Below are positions 1-8,684 of a stretch of DNA of 64,000 bases, piece after piece. Source of the DNA: Palauibacter sp022826685 (lineage in GTDB: Bacteria > Gemmatimonadota > Gemmatimonadetes > Palauibacterales > Palauibacteraceae); NCBI RefSeq assembly GCF_965221685.1, contig NZ_OZ244907.1; one strand, given 5' to 3'. The position numbers and the translations under genes are program-made. How positions within the stretch are numbered: the stretch's first letter is position 1; every line of letters begins with the position of its first letter. The notes under the pieces are model-generated. The model was given only the letters and a program-made list of their open reading frames with translations. It was not told the DNA's origin and ran no database searches.

Positions 1-620
1 ACAGACTTCACGTAGCGGTCCTCGGTGAGACCCGTGGGCACGCTCTCGATGTCCCCCCACCAGTCCGGCGCGTCGCCCTTCACGAGGACCTCGGGGAGTT
101 TGACGATCAGGTCCGGCTCGCCCGCGGCCCACACGACAGCGTCGTCGAACTCGAGCGGCGGCGGGAGGTCCGCCGGGTCGCCCTCGGGCGTGCCGGCGCG
201 CCGCCAGGCGTCGAGCGCCCCGATCTCCCATTCGTCGAGGGACATGTCGTCCTTGAAGTGCTGGATGCCGATGTCCTTCTCGACGTACCACGGCGGCATG
301 GCGCCGGCCCGGTCCCGGATCTGGGTCCGGCGCGCGATCATGCTCGCGTAGGGCTGGACGTCTTCATACGTGACGAGCGGCATCGGCGCGACGCCGTTGT
401 CGCGGTGGCAGCGGACGCACGCCCTCTGCAGGATCGGCGCGATGTCGCGGCTGAAGGTGACGTCTGCGGCCCCGTCGCCCGTCGAGGCTGCCGCAACATG
501 GCGGGCCGTGGCGGCGGACTCACCGTTCTGCCCCGCGAGACCCGCCGCGGAGAGCAGCAGAAGGGCGAACGGAACGGAAGATCTTCCGGCGAAAGACAGG
601 ATCCGCGTATCGGGCGGCAT
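1..620 (-). CDS. Exported c-type haem protein, N-terminal part of a possible ascorbate-dependent monooxygenase-like protein (partial)
   Basis: The gene starts at an ATG at 620 preceded by AAGGAG seven bases upstream and runs off the left edge of the window, so only about 206 residues are visible. Residues 1-30 form a Sec signal peptide ending near GLAGQ. A single haem-binding motif CVRCH lies at residues 68-72, in the setting typical of planctomycete/Gemmatimonadota-type cytochrome domains (FSRDIAPILQRACVRCH). A conserved MPPWY segment and a Trp-rich stretch follow. In known relatives this domain precedes a copper monooxygenase module; that part would lie outside the window, so the full identity is inferred. 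It is the third gene after Gfo/Idh and DUF1080, 91 bases downstream, and could take electrons in the periplasm. Confidence 0.8.
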   Translation of the reverse strand, partial: MPPDTRILSFAGRSSVPFALLLLSAAGLAGQNGESAATARHVAAASTGDGAADVTFSRDIAPILQRACVRCHRDNGVAPMPLVTYEDVQPYASMIARRTQIRDRAGAMPPWYVEKDIGIQHFKDDMSLDEWEIGALDAWRRAGTPEGDPADLPPPLEFDDAVVWAAGEPDLIVKLPEVLVKGDAPDWWGDIESVPTGLTEDRYVKS

Positions 621-711
621 CACATGGCTCCTTGCGGGAGGACTCTCTCGCAAAAGGGTACGCGAGAGGCGAAGGCCGGGTCAATCGCCTCGGATCGCGG
701 GTCGGCTCGAA

Positions 712-2094
712 TCAGTTGCCGAGGTTCGTGATGCGGAGGTTGCGCCAGCGGACCTTGATGCCGCCGCCGTCGTGGATCTGGAGCGCGATCGAGCCCGCGG
801 CGGCGCCGATCTGCTCGTCCTCGAAATCCACCATCTTCGTTCCGTTGAGCCAGGTGGCGACGCGGTCGCCCTCGGCCCGGATCCGCATCGTGTTCCAGTC
901 GCCCATGCGGAGCGCGGCGTCGAGTTCCAGATCCGGCTGTACGAGCCAGCCGCGGCCGTAGGATTCGTAGATGCCGCCGGTGAACAGACCCGGGGGCGCG
1001 ACCTCGGCCTGCCAGCCGCTGACGGTCGTCCCCTCCACGCTCGAGCGCAGGAAGACGCCGCTGTTCCCGTCCGCCTCCTGCATGAACTCGACGGTGAGGT
1101 CGAAGTCGCGGTACGTCGCCTCGGTCGCGAGGTAGCCGTACTCCTCGTCGGGGCCGCTCTCGCACACGAGTTCCCCGCCCTGCTCTCCGTCCTCCACGTA
1201 CCACAGCTCGGTCCCGTGCACGCGCCAGCCGTCGAGGTCCTCCCCGTTGAACAGGGAGACGGATTCGAGGGGCAGGATCCTGATGTTGCGGAACCAGACG
1301 TTGCGTCCGTGGTCCTGGAGGCCGATGGGGCCGGATTCCGCCCGCCCGTAGCGGGGATACGGGGCGAACTTGCTCGCCGCGACGAGCGCTTCCCACTCGG
1401 GCGACCCCAGTTCGTATTCGACCGTCTTCGTTCCGTTCAGCCAGTGCTCGACGAGGTGGTTCTGGACGCGGATCCGGCCCTCGTTCCACTCGCCGGGTCC
1501 GCGCAGCGTCTTCTCGCCCGAGGCGTGGAGATCGTAGTTGTCGCCGGTCAGGTGCGTGTGCATGTCCATCGTGCCCATCTCGATGTATGCCGTGTCGTCG
1601 AGCACCTGGTATTCGGGCGCGTTGTACCAGATCGCGGCGCCCTCCTCCTCGATCACGCGGTAGAGGACGCCGCTGTTGGCCACATCCGAGAGCATGAACT
1701 CGAACCTGAGATCGAAATCCGTGAACGATTCGGTGGTGACGATGTCTCCGCCGATGGCCACGTCCGGATCCGTGGCCGTCGCGCCCACGACGAGCGCACC
1801 ATCGATCACCGCCCACCCGGTGTCGGGGAAGGTCTCCCGGCCGTAGCCGCGCCAGCCCGCCGTTGTCTCTCCATCGAAGAGCAGCCGCCAGCCGGCCTCG
1901 CGCTCCGCGTCCGTGAGGGTGTTCGGCGTCGTCTCCGCCGCGTCCGTCGCCCCCGTGTCCAGCGAGGCCTCGGGGGCCTGGGCGCAGCCGAGGGCCAGCC
2001 CCGCCGCCAGCGCGGTTGGGAGGGAGACGCGGAACGGGCGGGAGGTGCGGAGGGGGAGCGGGGCGCGGAGCCGGAGTCGTTTCGGGGCGCGCAT
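712..2094 (-). CDS. Lipoprotein with two tandem 3-keto-disaccharide hydrolase (DUF1080) domains
   Basis: A 460-residue exported protein with a basic N-terminus and a probable lipobox Cys37 (ALGCAQ). Two copies of the DUF1080 concanavalin-like fold are visible. The first starts near GWRLLFDGETTAGWRGYG and the second near VSLFNGEDLDGWRVHG, each ending in a WLNGTK motif and a RNIRI/RNLRI strand. The family includes hydrolases of 3-keto-glycosides and many uncharacterised sugar-binding proteins. The start codon overlaps the stop of the upstream Gfo/Idh gene (TGATG at 2092-2096), so the two should be translationally coupled. Substrate is not visible from sequence; two domains in one chain may mean one catalytic and one binding role. 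Confidence 0.88.
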   Translation of the reverse strand: MRAPKRLRLRAPLPLRTSRPFRVSLPTALAAGLALGCAQAPEASLDTGATDAAETTPNTLTDAEREAGWRLLFDGETTAGWRGYGRETFPDTGWAVIDGALVVGATATDPDVAIGGDIVTTESFTDFDLRFEFMLSDVANSGVLYRVIEEEGAAIWYNAPEYQVLDDTAYIEMGTMDMHTHLTGDNYDLHASGEKTLRGPGEWNEGRIRVQNHLVEHWLNGTKTVEYELGSPEWEALVAASKFAPYPRYGRAESGPIGLQDHGRNVWFRNIRILPLESVSLFNGEDLDGWRVHGTELWYVEDGEQGGELVCESGPDEEYGYLATEATYRDFDLTVEFMQEADGNSGVFLRSSVEGTTVSGWQAEVAPPGLFTGGIYESYGRGWLVQPDLELDAALRMGDWNTMRIRAEGDRVATWLNGTKMVDFEDEQIGAAAGSIALQIHDGGGIKVRWRNLRITNLGN

Positions 2095-3533
2095 CAGCCG
2101 AGCCTCATGGCGTCGGGATCCCAGCGGACGATGCGATCCTCGAAGTAGGAGAGGTTGCAGGCCAGCGCCGGGGCGGCCGCGCGGAGCCCGAAGGCCGCGT
2201 CCTCCAGCGCCGGCGGCCCGCCGCGGATCGCCTCGAACCAGTTGAAGAAGTGGTCGACGTGCGCCCCCCGATACCCGCGATCGACCTCGTACCGGACCTC
2301 GGCCGGCGGGAGCATCCGGACGCGTGCCGGGAGCCCGTCCCCCGACGCGGCCGCCTCGGCCAGCTTCTCCTGCGAGAAGGCGTCCATCGGGTCCACGGCC
2401 ACGTTCTTGCGGAGAATGACCTCGGTCCACGTCACATCCATCGCTCCCTCGCTCCCCACGAGCCGCAGGAAGGTGCTGCCCGAGGTCCCGTCCACGAAGT
2501 TCACCCGCAACGAGAGGTTGAAGCCGGGGTGGGTCGCGGTCTCCGGGTAGTCGAACACGCCGAGCAGGACATCCGGCACCTCGCGTCCGTCCTTCCAGTA
2601 GCGCAGCCCTCCGGCCGCCTGGATCCGGGTGGGTCCGCGCGAACTCACGACGAAGTGGAGGCTGGAGAAGAGGTGGACGAAGAGGTCGCCCGCGACGCCC
2701 GTCCCGTAGTCGCGGTAGTTGCGCCAGCGGAAGATCCGCAGCGGGTCGTAGGGCCGATCCGGAGCGGGTCCGAGGAAGCCCTTCCAGTCGACCGTCTCCT
2801 CCGAGGCGCCGGCCGGGATGGGATACTGCCACGCGCCGATCGGGTCGTTGCGCGCCCAGAAGCCCTCGGCGTAGTTGAGTTCGCCGATCGCCCCCTCCTC
2901 GTAGAGTTCCTTCGCCTTCTCGTTGCCGAGCGAACTCATCCCCTGGCTTCCGACCTGGAAGACGGACCCGGACTCCTGCTCGGCCCGGATCAGGTCGTGC
3001 CCCTCCTCGATCCGGTGGACCATCGGCTTTTCGCAGTAGACGGCCTTCCCGGCCCGCAGTGCGTCGACGGAGATCGGCTGATGCCAGTGGTCGGGCGTCC
3101 CCACGATGACGGCGTCCACGTCGTCGCGGGCGAGGACCTCCCGGTAGTCGCGACTGGTGAAAATCTCCCCGTGGCGCTCGCGAGCGGCCTCGAGCCGGCC
3201 GTCGAACACGTCGCAGGCGGCGACGAGGTTCACGCCCGGGATGCGGAGGGCGGTCGCGACGTCCGCCATGCCCATCCCGCCCGCGCCGATGACCGCCAGC
3301 CCGATGTCGTCGGACGGCGGCGGGCGGCGGGTTTCCGGCTCCCGCTCGAGTGTGCGGCGGACGGCGGGACCGCTCCGAGAGCCGGATTCGGCTCCGGCGA
3401 GAAGCGAGGGCGCGCCCGCGGCCAGCACGGAGCCCGCGGCCACGGACTTGACGAAGCTCCTGCGGTCGCGGTCGGTGGACGACCCCCGGCCGGTGGACGA
3501 CGCGCGGCCGGGTTCTCTCTTTTCTTCGCTCAT
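2094..3533 (-). CDS. Tat-exported Gfo/Idh/MocA family oxidoreductase
   Basis: A 479-residue protein whose N-terminus has a twin-arginine signal (DRRSFVKS, Arg24-Arg25, then a hydrophobic AAGSVLAAGAPSLLAG stretch), so the folded, cofactor-loaded enzyme should be exported. A Rossmann motif AVIGAGGMGMADV follows, then VGTPDHWHQP and the family signature YCEKPMVH. The C-terminal alpha/beta domain is of usual length. Family members oxidise or reduce sugar hydroxyls with NAD(P), often with the cofactor bound tightly as in glucose-fructose oxidoreductase. It heads a minus-strand operon and overlaps the DUF1080 gene. Oxidation at the sugar C3 would create the 3-keto substrate of the next gene product; this link is inferred. 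Confidence 0.9.
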   Translation of the reverse strand: MSEEKREPGRASSTGRGSSTDRDRRSFVKSVAAGSVLAAGAPSLLAGAESGSRSGPAVRRTLEREPETRRPPPSDDIGLAVIGAGGMGMADVATALRIPGVNLVAACDVFDGRLEAARERHGEIFTSRDYREVLARDDVDAVIVGTPDHWHQPISVDALRAGKAVYCEKPMVHRIEEGHDLIRAEQESGSVFQVGSQGMSSLGNEKAKELYEEGAIGELNYAEGFWARNDPIGAWQYPIPAGASEETVDWKGFLGPAPDRPYDPLRIFRWRNYRDYGTGVAGDLFVHLFSSLHFVVSSRGPTRIQAAGGLRYWKDGREVPDVLLGVFDYPETATHPGFNLSLRVNFVDGTSGSTFLRLVGSEGAMDVTWTEVILRKNVAVDPMDAFSQEKLAEAAASGDGLPARVRMLPPAEVRYEVDRGYRGAHVDHFFNWFEAIRGGPPALEDAAFGLRAAAPALACNLSYFEDRIVRWDPDAMRLG

Positions 3534-3636
3534 GTCGGGTGCACGCTCATGCAGTCGGTTCGAGGGCGAGGTCGCCCGGGGCTGGTGCGAAAACGTAAGG
3601 TTGTGCGGATCAGGTCAGCAAAGAGAGGAGACGAGC

Positions 3637-4242
3637 GTGAACACTCGCTTGGCGATCGCGGCGATCGTGGCGCCCCTCGGTCTCGGGGCCGCCGGCTTTG
3701 CGGCCACCGCACCGGAGGCCAGCGACCCCGTCGGGGTCGTCTTCGAGACCGGGATGGGCTCCTTCGAACTCGAAGTGGACGTCGACGCGGCTCCGATCAC
3801 GGCGGCGAACTTCCTCCGCTACGTCGACGGCGGATTCTACGACGGCGGCACGTTTTTCCGGACGGTGCACGCGGACAACCAGCCCAACGACTCCATCCGG
3901 ATCGCGGTCGTGCAGGGAGGACGGAACCCGGACCGGGAAGCCGAATCCTTCCCGCCCATCCCGCTGGAACGCACCTCCGAGACGGGCCTTCTGCACGTGG
4001 ACGGGGCCGTCTCGATGGGGCGCAGCGGCCCCGACACGGCCACGCAGAGCTTCTTCATCTGCATCGGGGACCAGCCGTCGCTCGATTTCGGCGGCATGCG
4101 CAACCCCGACGGCCAGGGCTTCGCCGCCTTCGGCCGCGTAGTGGCGGGAATGGACGTGGTCCGCGCCATCCATCGCGCACCCTACGAAGCACAGCGACTC
4201 ACACCGCCTGTCCGGATCACGAGAGTGTACCGGAAAGGTTAG
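3637..4242 (+). CDS. Exported cyclophilin-type peptidyl-prolyl cis-trans isomerase
   Basis: A 201-residue protein starting at GTG 3637, chosen because GAGAGGAG ends six bases upstream and the reading frame gains a signal peptide there (RLAIAAIVAPLGLGAAGFAA). The cyclophilin domain covers roughly residues 28-198, with ITAANFLRYVDGGFYDGGTFFRTV, a divergent QGG strand, MGRSGPDTATQSFFICIGD and FAAFGRVVAGMDVV. It should catalyse proline isomerisation in the periplasm and assist folding of the many secreted proteins encoded nearby. It is divergent from the Gfo/Idh operon. The match to the bacterial single-domain cyclophilin family is clear even though a few active-site positions deviate from PpiA. 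Confidence 0.88.
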   Translation: MNTRLAIAAIVAPLGLGAAGFAATAPEASDPVGVVFETGMGSFELEVDVDAAPITAANFLRYVDGGFYDGGTFFRTVHADNQPNDSIRIAVVQGGRNPDREAESFPPIPLERTSETGLLHVDGAVSMGRSGPDTATQSFFICIGDQPSLDFGGMRNPDGQGFAAFGRVVAGMDVVRAIHRAPYEAQRLTPPVRITRVYRKG

Positions 4243-4285
4243 GTTCGCCTACGAGGCCCGTAACCGCACGATCTGGAGGATCGCC

Positions 4286-5383
4286 ATGTCGAACAGCCGC
4301 CACTTCGGCCGTCGGCCGGCCCGCTCGATGGCCGCTCATCGGGGCACCACCCTCGGGATCGCGGCAGCGCTGGCGCTTGCGGCCGGGTCCGTCTCCGCCC
4401 AGACGGAGCCGCCGGCGAGCCCGCCCGCAGAATGGGAGGCCACGGCGATCGACTACAGCAACGTTCCGTACCCGCACCCCGTGTCGTATCTCGAGGTCGA
4501 GGTCTATGGCGACGCGTATCGACTCGCCTACATGGATGTGGCTCCGGCCGGCTCCGCGAACGGGCAGACGGTCGTCCTTTTCCACGGGATGAACTTCTTC
4601 GCGGGGGGATTCCGGCCCACGATCGAAGCGCTGCGGAACGAGGGATTTCGGGTGATCGCGATCGACCGGCTGGGTTTCGGCCGCTCCTCGAAACCCGACA
4701 TTCACTACAACCTCCACATCCCGGCGAGGAACGCGAAGCGGCTGTTGGATGCGCTGGGGATTGAGCGCGCCGCGATCGTGGGGCACTCGATGGGCGGCAT
4801 GGTCGCGACCCGGTTCGCGTCGACCTACCCGGAAGCGACGACGCACGTGGCCATGGTGAACCAGATCGGCCTTACGGATTCGCGGCCGGGACGGGCGTGG
4901 ACGGACCCCGCGGAGACGTACGAGTCCGTCCTCAACGGGACGACGTACGAGTCGGTGCTCCGGGGGCACATGCGCTACTACCCGAACGGGTGGCGGCCGG
5001 AGTACCTCGAGTGGGTGAAGGTCCAGTACGGCCTCACGCTGAGCGGCGACTGGCCGCGCATGGCACGGGTGCGGGCGGCGCAGCGCCAGATCCTGTACGA
5101 GGACCCGGTGGTCTACGAATGGCAGCATATCGCGACGAAGGCGCTCGTCATCGGAGGCGCGGAAGACCGCCTCGTGGCCGACTATCCGGCGCTCGCGCGC
5201 AACGTTGCCGAGCAACTGCAGAACGCGGAACTCGTGATCTTCCCGGAGGTCGGACACTCGCCGCAGTTCGAGATTCCGGAGCCCTTCCACGCGGAGTTGG
5301 TCCGGTTCCTGCGTTCCGACCCGGACGAGCCCGCCGATCGGTCGTGGCGGGACACGGACGTCGGCCGCACTCCGGGTTCGTAG
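4286..5383 (+). CDS. Exported alpha/beta hydrolase
   Basis: A 365-residue protein with a signal peptide ending near VSAQTEPP and a SD-like CTGGAGGA six bases before the ATG. The alpha/beta hydrolase core shows an oxyanion-loop motif VLFHGMNF, the nucleophile elbow GHSMGG with Ser168, an acid in GGAEDRLV and the catalytic His in EVGHSPQFE. The order and spacing fit the superfamily of esterases, haloalkane dehalogenases and related enzymes; the fold does not fix the substrate. It follows the cyclophilin gene by 43 bases and may share its transcript. Confidence 0.87.
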   Translation: MSNSRHFGRRPARSMAAHRGTTLGIAAALALAAGSVSAQTEPPASPPAEWEATAIDYSNVPYPHPVSYLEVEVYGDAYRLAYMDVAPAGSANGQTVVLFHGMNFFAGGFRPTIEALRNEGFRVIAIDRLGFGRSSKPDIHYNLHIPARNAKRLLDALGIERAAIVGHSMGGMVATRFASTYPEATTHVAMVNQIGLTDSRPGRAWTDPAETYESVLNGTTYESVLRGHMRYYPNGWRPEYLEWVKVQYGLTLSGDWPRMARVRAAQRQILYEDPVVYEWQHIATKALVIGGAEDRLVADYPALARNVAEQLQNAELVIFPEVGHSPQFEIPEPFHAELVRFLRSDPDEPADRSWRDTDVGRTPGS

Positions 5384-5418
5384 CGCGAATCCGCGCGGCC
5401 CGAATAGGTTCCCCGGCC

Positions 5419-5898
5419 ATGAAGAACTCCAGACTGCCGCTCCTCGTCCTCTGGTCCGCCGCGGCGTGCACCGGGGAGGCGCCGGAGCGGCCGGTCCCCG
5501 TCGCCGACGTGCAGGAACTGATGGTCTCCGTGCTCGAACCCGCCGCGGAGGCCTACTGGGACGGCGTGGGCGAGGTCCTCACCGAGGAGGGCGTGCATCA
5601 GTTTCGGCCTCTGACCGAGGAGGACTGGACCACGCTCCGCAACGCCGCCTTCATCCTCGCGGAATCCGGCAACCTGATGATGATGGACGGGCGCGCGCGC
5701 GACCGCGGCGACTGGATGGCGCACTCGCGGACGATGGTCGAGACGGGCCGCCTGGCGCTGGACGCGGTGGACCGCCGCAGCCCGGACGCCGTGTTCGACG
5801 CCGGCGCGGAGGTCTACTACGCCTGCCGCGACTGCCACGCCCGGTACGCGGTGGAGACGCTCAGGCCGAGCGACCCCCACAGCCGCGACGGAAGCTAG
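5419..5898 (+). CDS. Haem-motif lipoprotein, cytochrome c class II-like
   Basis: A 159-residue protein with a short signal and lipobox Cys17 (SAAACTG). The rest looks mostly helical and ends with a single C-terminal haem motif CRDCH at residues 136-140, in the context VYYACRDCHARY. A C-terminal CxxCH in a four-helix-like protein is the pattern of cytochrome c'/c-556 type proteins, though overall similarity is modest. It lies directly upstream of two membrane protein genes and could donate or accept electrons for them. No strong SD is seen before the ATG. Confidence 0.72.
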   Translation: MKNSRLPLLVLWSAAACTGEAPERPVPVADVQELMVSVLEPAAEAYWDGVGEVLTEEGVHQFRPLTEEDWTTLRNAAFILAESGNLMMMDGRARDRGDWMAHSRTMVETGRLALDAVDRRSPDAVFDAGAEVYYACRDCHARYAVETLRPSDPHSRDGS

Positions 5899-5910
5899 CC
5901 GCGCCGGCTC

Positions 5911-6465
5911 ATGGAACGATTTCTCGAGTGGCTGGGAAACACCCCCTGGAGCATCGCCTTGCTGGAATCCACGCTCGCGTGGCCGCTCATCGAATCCTCC
6001 CACGTCCTGGCCGTGGCCCTCTTTTTCGGCACCGTGATGATGAACGACCTCCGGCTGCTGGGCTGGACGATGCGGCGCGTGCCCGTCTCGGAGGTCACCG
6101 GCCGTCTCCTCCCGTGGACCCGGATCGGGTTCACGATCATGGTCATCACCGGGTTTCTCATCTTCTATTCGAACCCGGTCCGCTACTATCACAACATCTT
6201 CTTCCGACTCAAGGTGCTGCTCTTCGTGGTGGCGGGACTCAACGCCTTCCTCTTTCACCGGGGGATCCACCGCCGCGTCGTGGAGTGGGAACGCCTGCCC
6301 GTCCTGCCGAGGCGGGCGCGTGCGGCCGGCGCCGTTTCGCTCGCGGCGTGGGCGCTCATCATCGTGGCGGGCCGTCTCATCGCCTACAACTGGTTCGACT
6401 GTGACATCCCGGGACAGCCGGGCTGGGTGAACTGGGCCGCCGGCTGCCCCGTGGCGAGCGACTGA
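5911..6465 (+). CDS. Four-helix integral membrane protein, DUF6644-like (paralog 1)
   Basis: A 184-residue membrane protein with about four transmembrane helices. Helix 1 has a conserved His and is followed by NDLRLLG; helix 2 ends near SNPVRYYHN. These elements recur in the next gene, so the two are paralogs. I associate this pattern with the DUF6644 family from memory; the function is unknown. Conserved membrane His residues beside a haem lipoprotein (5419-5898) make a haem- or quinone-interacting role possible, which is inference. The stop overlaps the next start as TGATG. Confidence 0.78.
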   Translation: MERFLEWLGNTPWSIALLESTLAWPLIESSHVLAVALFFGTVMMNDLRLLGWTMRRVPVSEVTGRLLPWTRIGFTIMVITGFLIFYSNPVRYYHNIFFRLKVLLFVVAGLNAFLFHRGIHRRVVEWERLPVLPRRARAAGAVSLAAWALIIVAGRLIAYNWFDCDIPGQPGWVNWAAGCPVASD

Positions 6466-6965
6466 TGGGAGGGCGTCAGTTCGCGCCGGAAGCGTGGCTC
6501 CCCTTCTTCGAATGGCTGGAGAACACGGCCATCGGGACCGCCGTGCGCGAGTCGATCTGGGCCTTCCCCATCATCGAGGCGGTCCACCTGCTGGGGCTGG
6601 GACTGCTCGGCGGCGCGGTGCTACTCGCGGACCTGCGGCTCTGGGGGACCGGGCTCACGCGCCAGCCGATCGCCAGCGTCGTGCGGCACGCGCATCCGTG
6701 GCTCGTGGCCGGGGTGGCGCTGATGTTCCTGACCGGGGTCCCGCTGTTCCTCTCGGAAGCCGTGAAGTGCTACTACAACACGTCCTTCTGGGTGAAGATG
6801 ATCTCGCTGCCGTTTGCGCTCGGCTTCACCTTCGGAGCCCGAAAGTGGTTGGTCGCCGCGGCGCCGGAGCGGGCGGACTGGCGCACGCGGCTCATCGCCT
6901 TCGTTTCCCTGGGACTCTGGTTCACGGTGGCCGCGGCGGGGCGCTGGATCGGCTTCTCGGCCTGA
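6465..6965 (+). CDS. Four-helix integral membrane protein, DUF6644-like (paralog 2)
   Basis: A 166-residue protein of the same architecture as the preceding gene: EWLENTAIG at the N-terminus, a first helix with His (IIEAVHLLGLGLLG) followed by ADLRLWG, then AVKCYYNTSFWVKM aligned with the RYYHNIFFRLK segment of its neighbour. The start overlaps the upstream stop by one base, so both products are probably made in similar amounts and may form a heterodimer. It ends ten bases before a convergent gene, with no room for a separate terminator. Confidence 0.77.
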   Translation: MGGRQFAPEAWLPFFEWLENTAIGTAVRESIWAFPIIEAVHLLGLGLLGGAVLLADLRLWGTGLTRQPIASVVRHAHPWLVAGVALMFLTGVPLFLSEAVKCYYNTSFWVKMISLPFALGFTFGARKWLVAAAPERADWRTRLIAFVSLGLWFTVAAAGRWIGFSA

Positions 6966-6974
6966 ACTGAAGCC

Positions 6975-8612
6975 TCAGCGCCTGTCCGGGGGCTCCACGC
7001 GAATGATGATGTCGCTGTAACGGCGGGTCGGGTCGCGCGGAACCGGCGCGGCCATGTCCCTGGCGGGGAGCGCGTACTCCTCGGCCACCGACACGTCGAC
7101 CACCCAACCGAAATCGGCGAGCGCACCGAGCGTGATGGCCGAAACGAAGTTCACCTCCAGCTCCAGCACCGGGCAGTTGCCTCGGGTCATGATCTCGCCG
7201 CACAACACACTCCGCCAATGGGCGCCTGCGTCACCATCTTCGGCGGGGTCGTTCGTCACCGGCACCTTCCCTCCGGAGTAGCCGCTCCCGCCGGCCGCAT
7301 CGAACGCGGCAACGGCTTTCGGTCCCGGAAAATGGGTATCCACTCTCCTCGCGCTGCTCGGGAGGTTCACGACCTGCACGTCGCCGCCGAACCAGTACGT
7401 CCCGATGCCGAACACATGGCCCAGTTCGTGCAGCATCGTCTCGTACGCGAAGTTGTCCGGGACACGGCCGAACGGCGCGGCGTATGGACGCTCGGTGGGC
7501 CAGTAGACTCCGCCGGCGGGGTAGTAGGCCCCCTCGCCCTCCCTTCGGTCCACGCGTGACCCGATCGGTCCGCCGCAGGCGAAACCCGGGCAGCTTTCGT
7601 CCCCGTCGAACACGTGGACCCGGAAGACCGGTGGCTCGGTGTTGTCCTTCAAGGCGGCTTCGTAGAACCCGATCGCATGATCGAACACGACTCTCGCGCA
7701 CTGCGACCAATCGTCCGGCTCCTCGTACTCCAGCTCGACCCGAAACCCCGTGGAGGCGCGGTGGTAGACGGGGCGGCTCTCCAGTTCCGGGGGGTAGCAG
7801 TCGTCGACCGCCGTCAGCATCCGCCCCGTACTCATCTCGAACGCGGATGAGAGCGCCCGGTAGTGCAGGTACCGTCTCCCTCGCCGAACCGCCGTGATCT
7901 CCAGCTCGCCGCCCTCGTTCTGCCTGACGTCGAGAATCGCCGGCCCCGTGTCGTCTTCATCCGTGGTCTCGTCTACGTGGAACTCGTAGGAGATGTCGGC
8001 CCCCGCACGCGAGGTGAACCAGTTGAGCGGCGTGGACACACGCTCCCCCACGACATCGAGGGTGACGCCTTCAGGCCGTGTGACTGGAGCCACAGCGGTG
8101 TCCAGCGCGGTCGGGAGGATCACCACGAGGCTGTCGGCGACGGTCCCCAGCCTCGCAACCGCCGTGAGAATCTGCGCCTCGGCGGGAGTTCCCAGGTCAA
8201 AGATCGTCCAGTACTCGGAGCCTTCCCGCTGAAGCCAGATCTGTCTCAGACTGTCACCGACAAGTGTGCGATACGTCACCTCATCGGTGCCCGTCGAGAA
8301 CCTGACCGTCGGTTCCGCACCGGTAACACGGCTCCCGTCCTCCTGCCTGGCCGTGACGCGGATCACCGGTGATTTGAGGCCGGGGCGGATGATCAGGGTG
8401 TCCGTACTCACCCACTCGTTGAAGTCCAACTCGATGTCACTCAGGTAATCGTTGAGGATCTTCCGCGTCTCGATGACCACGTTTGCCGCGAGGGGCGGCG
8501 GCGGTGGCGGCGGTGGCGCCGCGGGAGGGGGAGACGGGACCGTCGTGCCGCCATCTCCGCAGCCGGACAGGAGTACGACGACCCACACGCCGCTCCAGTG
8601 TTGTCTTCTCAC
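6975..8612 (-). CDS. Leishmanolysin-like (M8) zinc metalloprotease lipoprotein
   Basis: A 545-residue lipoprotein with lipobox Cys18 (LLSGCGD), then a Pro-rich linker including eight consecutive prolines (about residues 33-40) that could span the periplasm or stiffen a surface tether. Beta-rich Ig-like regions follow. The catalytic domain has HELGHVFGIG, with His395, Glu396 and His399. No metzincin third His follows at once; instead a candidate third ligand His465 occurs in GAHW and a Met-turn in EIMT about ten residues later. That distant third His and Met-turn is the hallmark of the leishmanolysin M8 family. It should be an anchored or surface endopeptidase. Confidence 0.82.
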   Translation of the reverse strand: MRRQHWSGVWVVVLLSGCGDGGTTVPSPPPAAPPPPPPPPLAANVVIETRKILNDYLSDIELDFNEWVSTDTLIIRPGLKSPVIRVTARQEDGSRVTGAEPTVRFSTGTDEVTYRTLVGDSLRQIWLQREGSEYWTIFDLGTPAEAQILTAVARLGTVADSLVVILPTALDTAVAPVTRPEGVTLDVVGERVSTPLNWFTSRAGADISYEFHVDETTDEDDTGPAILDVRQNEGGELEITAVRRGRRYLHYRALSSAFEMSTGRMLTAVDDCYPPELESRPVYHRASTGFRVELEYEEPDDWSQCARVVFDHAIGFYEAALKDNTEPPVFRVHVFDGDESCPGFACGGPIGSRVDRREGEGAYYPAGGVYWPTERPYAAPFGRVPDNFAYETMLHELGHVFGIGTYWFGGDVQVVNLPSSARRVDTHFPGPKAVAAFDAAGGSGYSGGKVPVTNDPAEDGDAGAHWRSVLCGEIMTRGNCPVLELEVNFVSAITLGALADFGWVVDVSVAEEYALPARDMAAPVPRDPTRRYSDIIIRVEPPDRR

Positions 8613-8684
8613 GTTCGGTGATCCTCGGCTACACGGTCGCTTCCCGGTGCCCTCGCTTCTCTCGAGTCCCGCCGGCGTTCAGCG

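Noticed and set aside
2016..4592. 858-residue plus-strand frame across the Gfo/Idh and cyclophilin genes
   Set aside because: It is antisense to Gfo/Idh and out of frame with the cyclophilin; both real genes have motifs and this frame has none.
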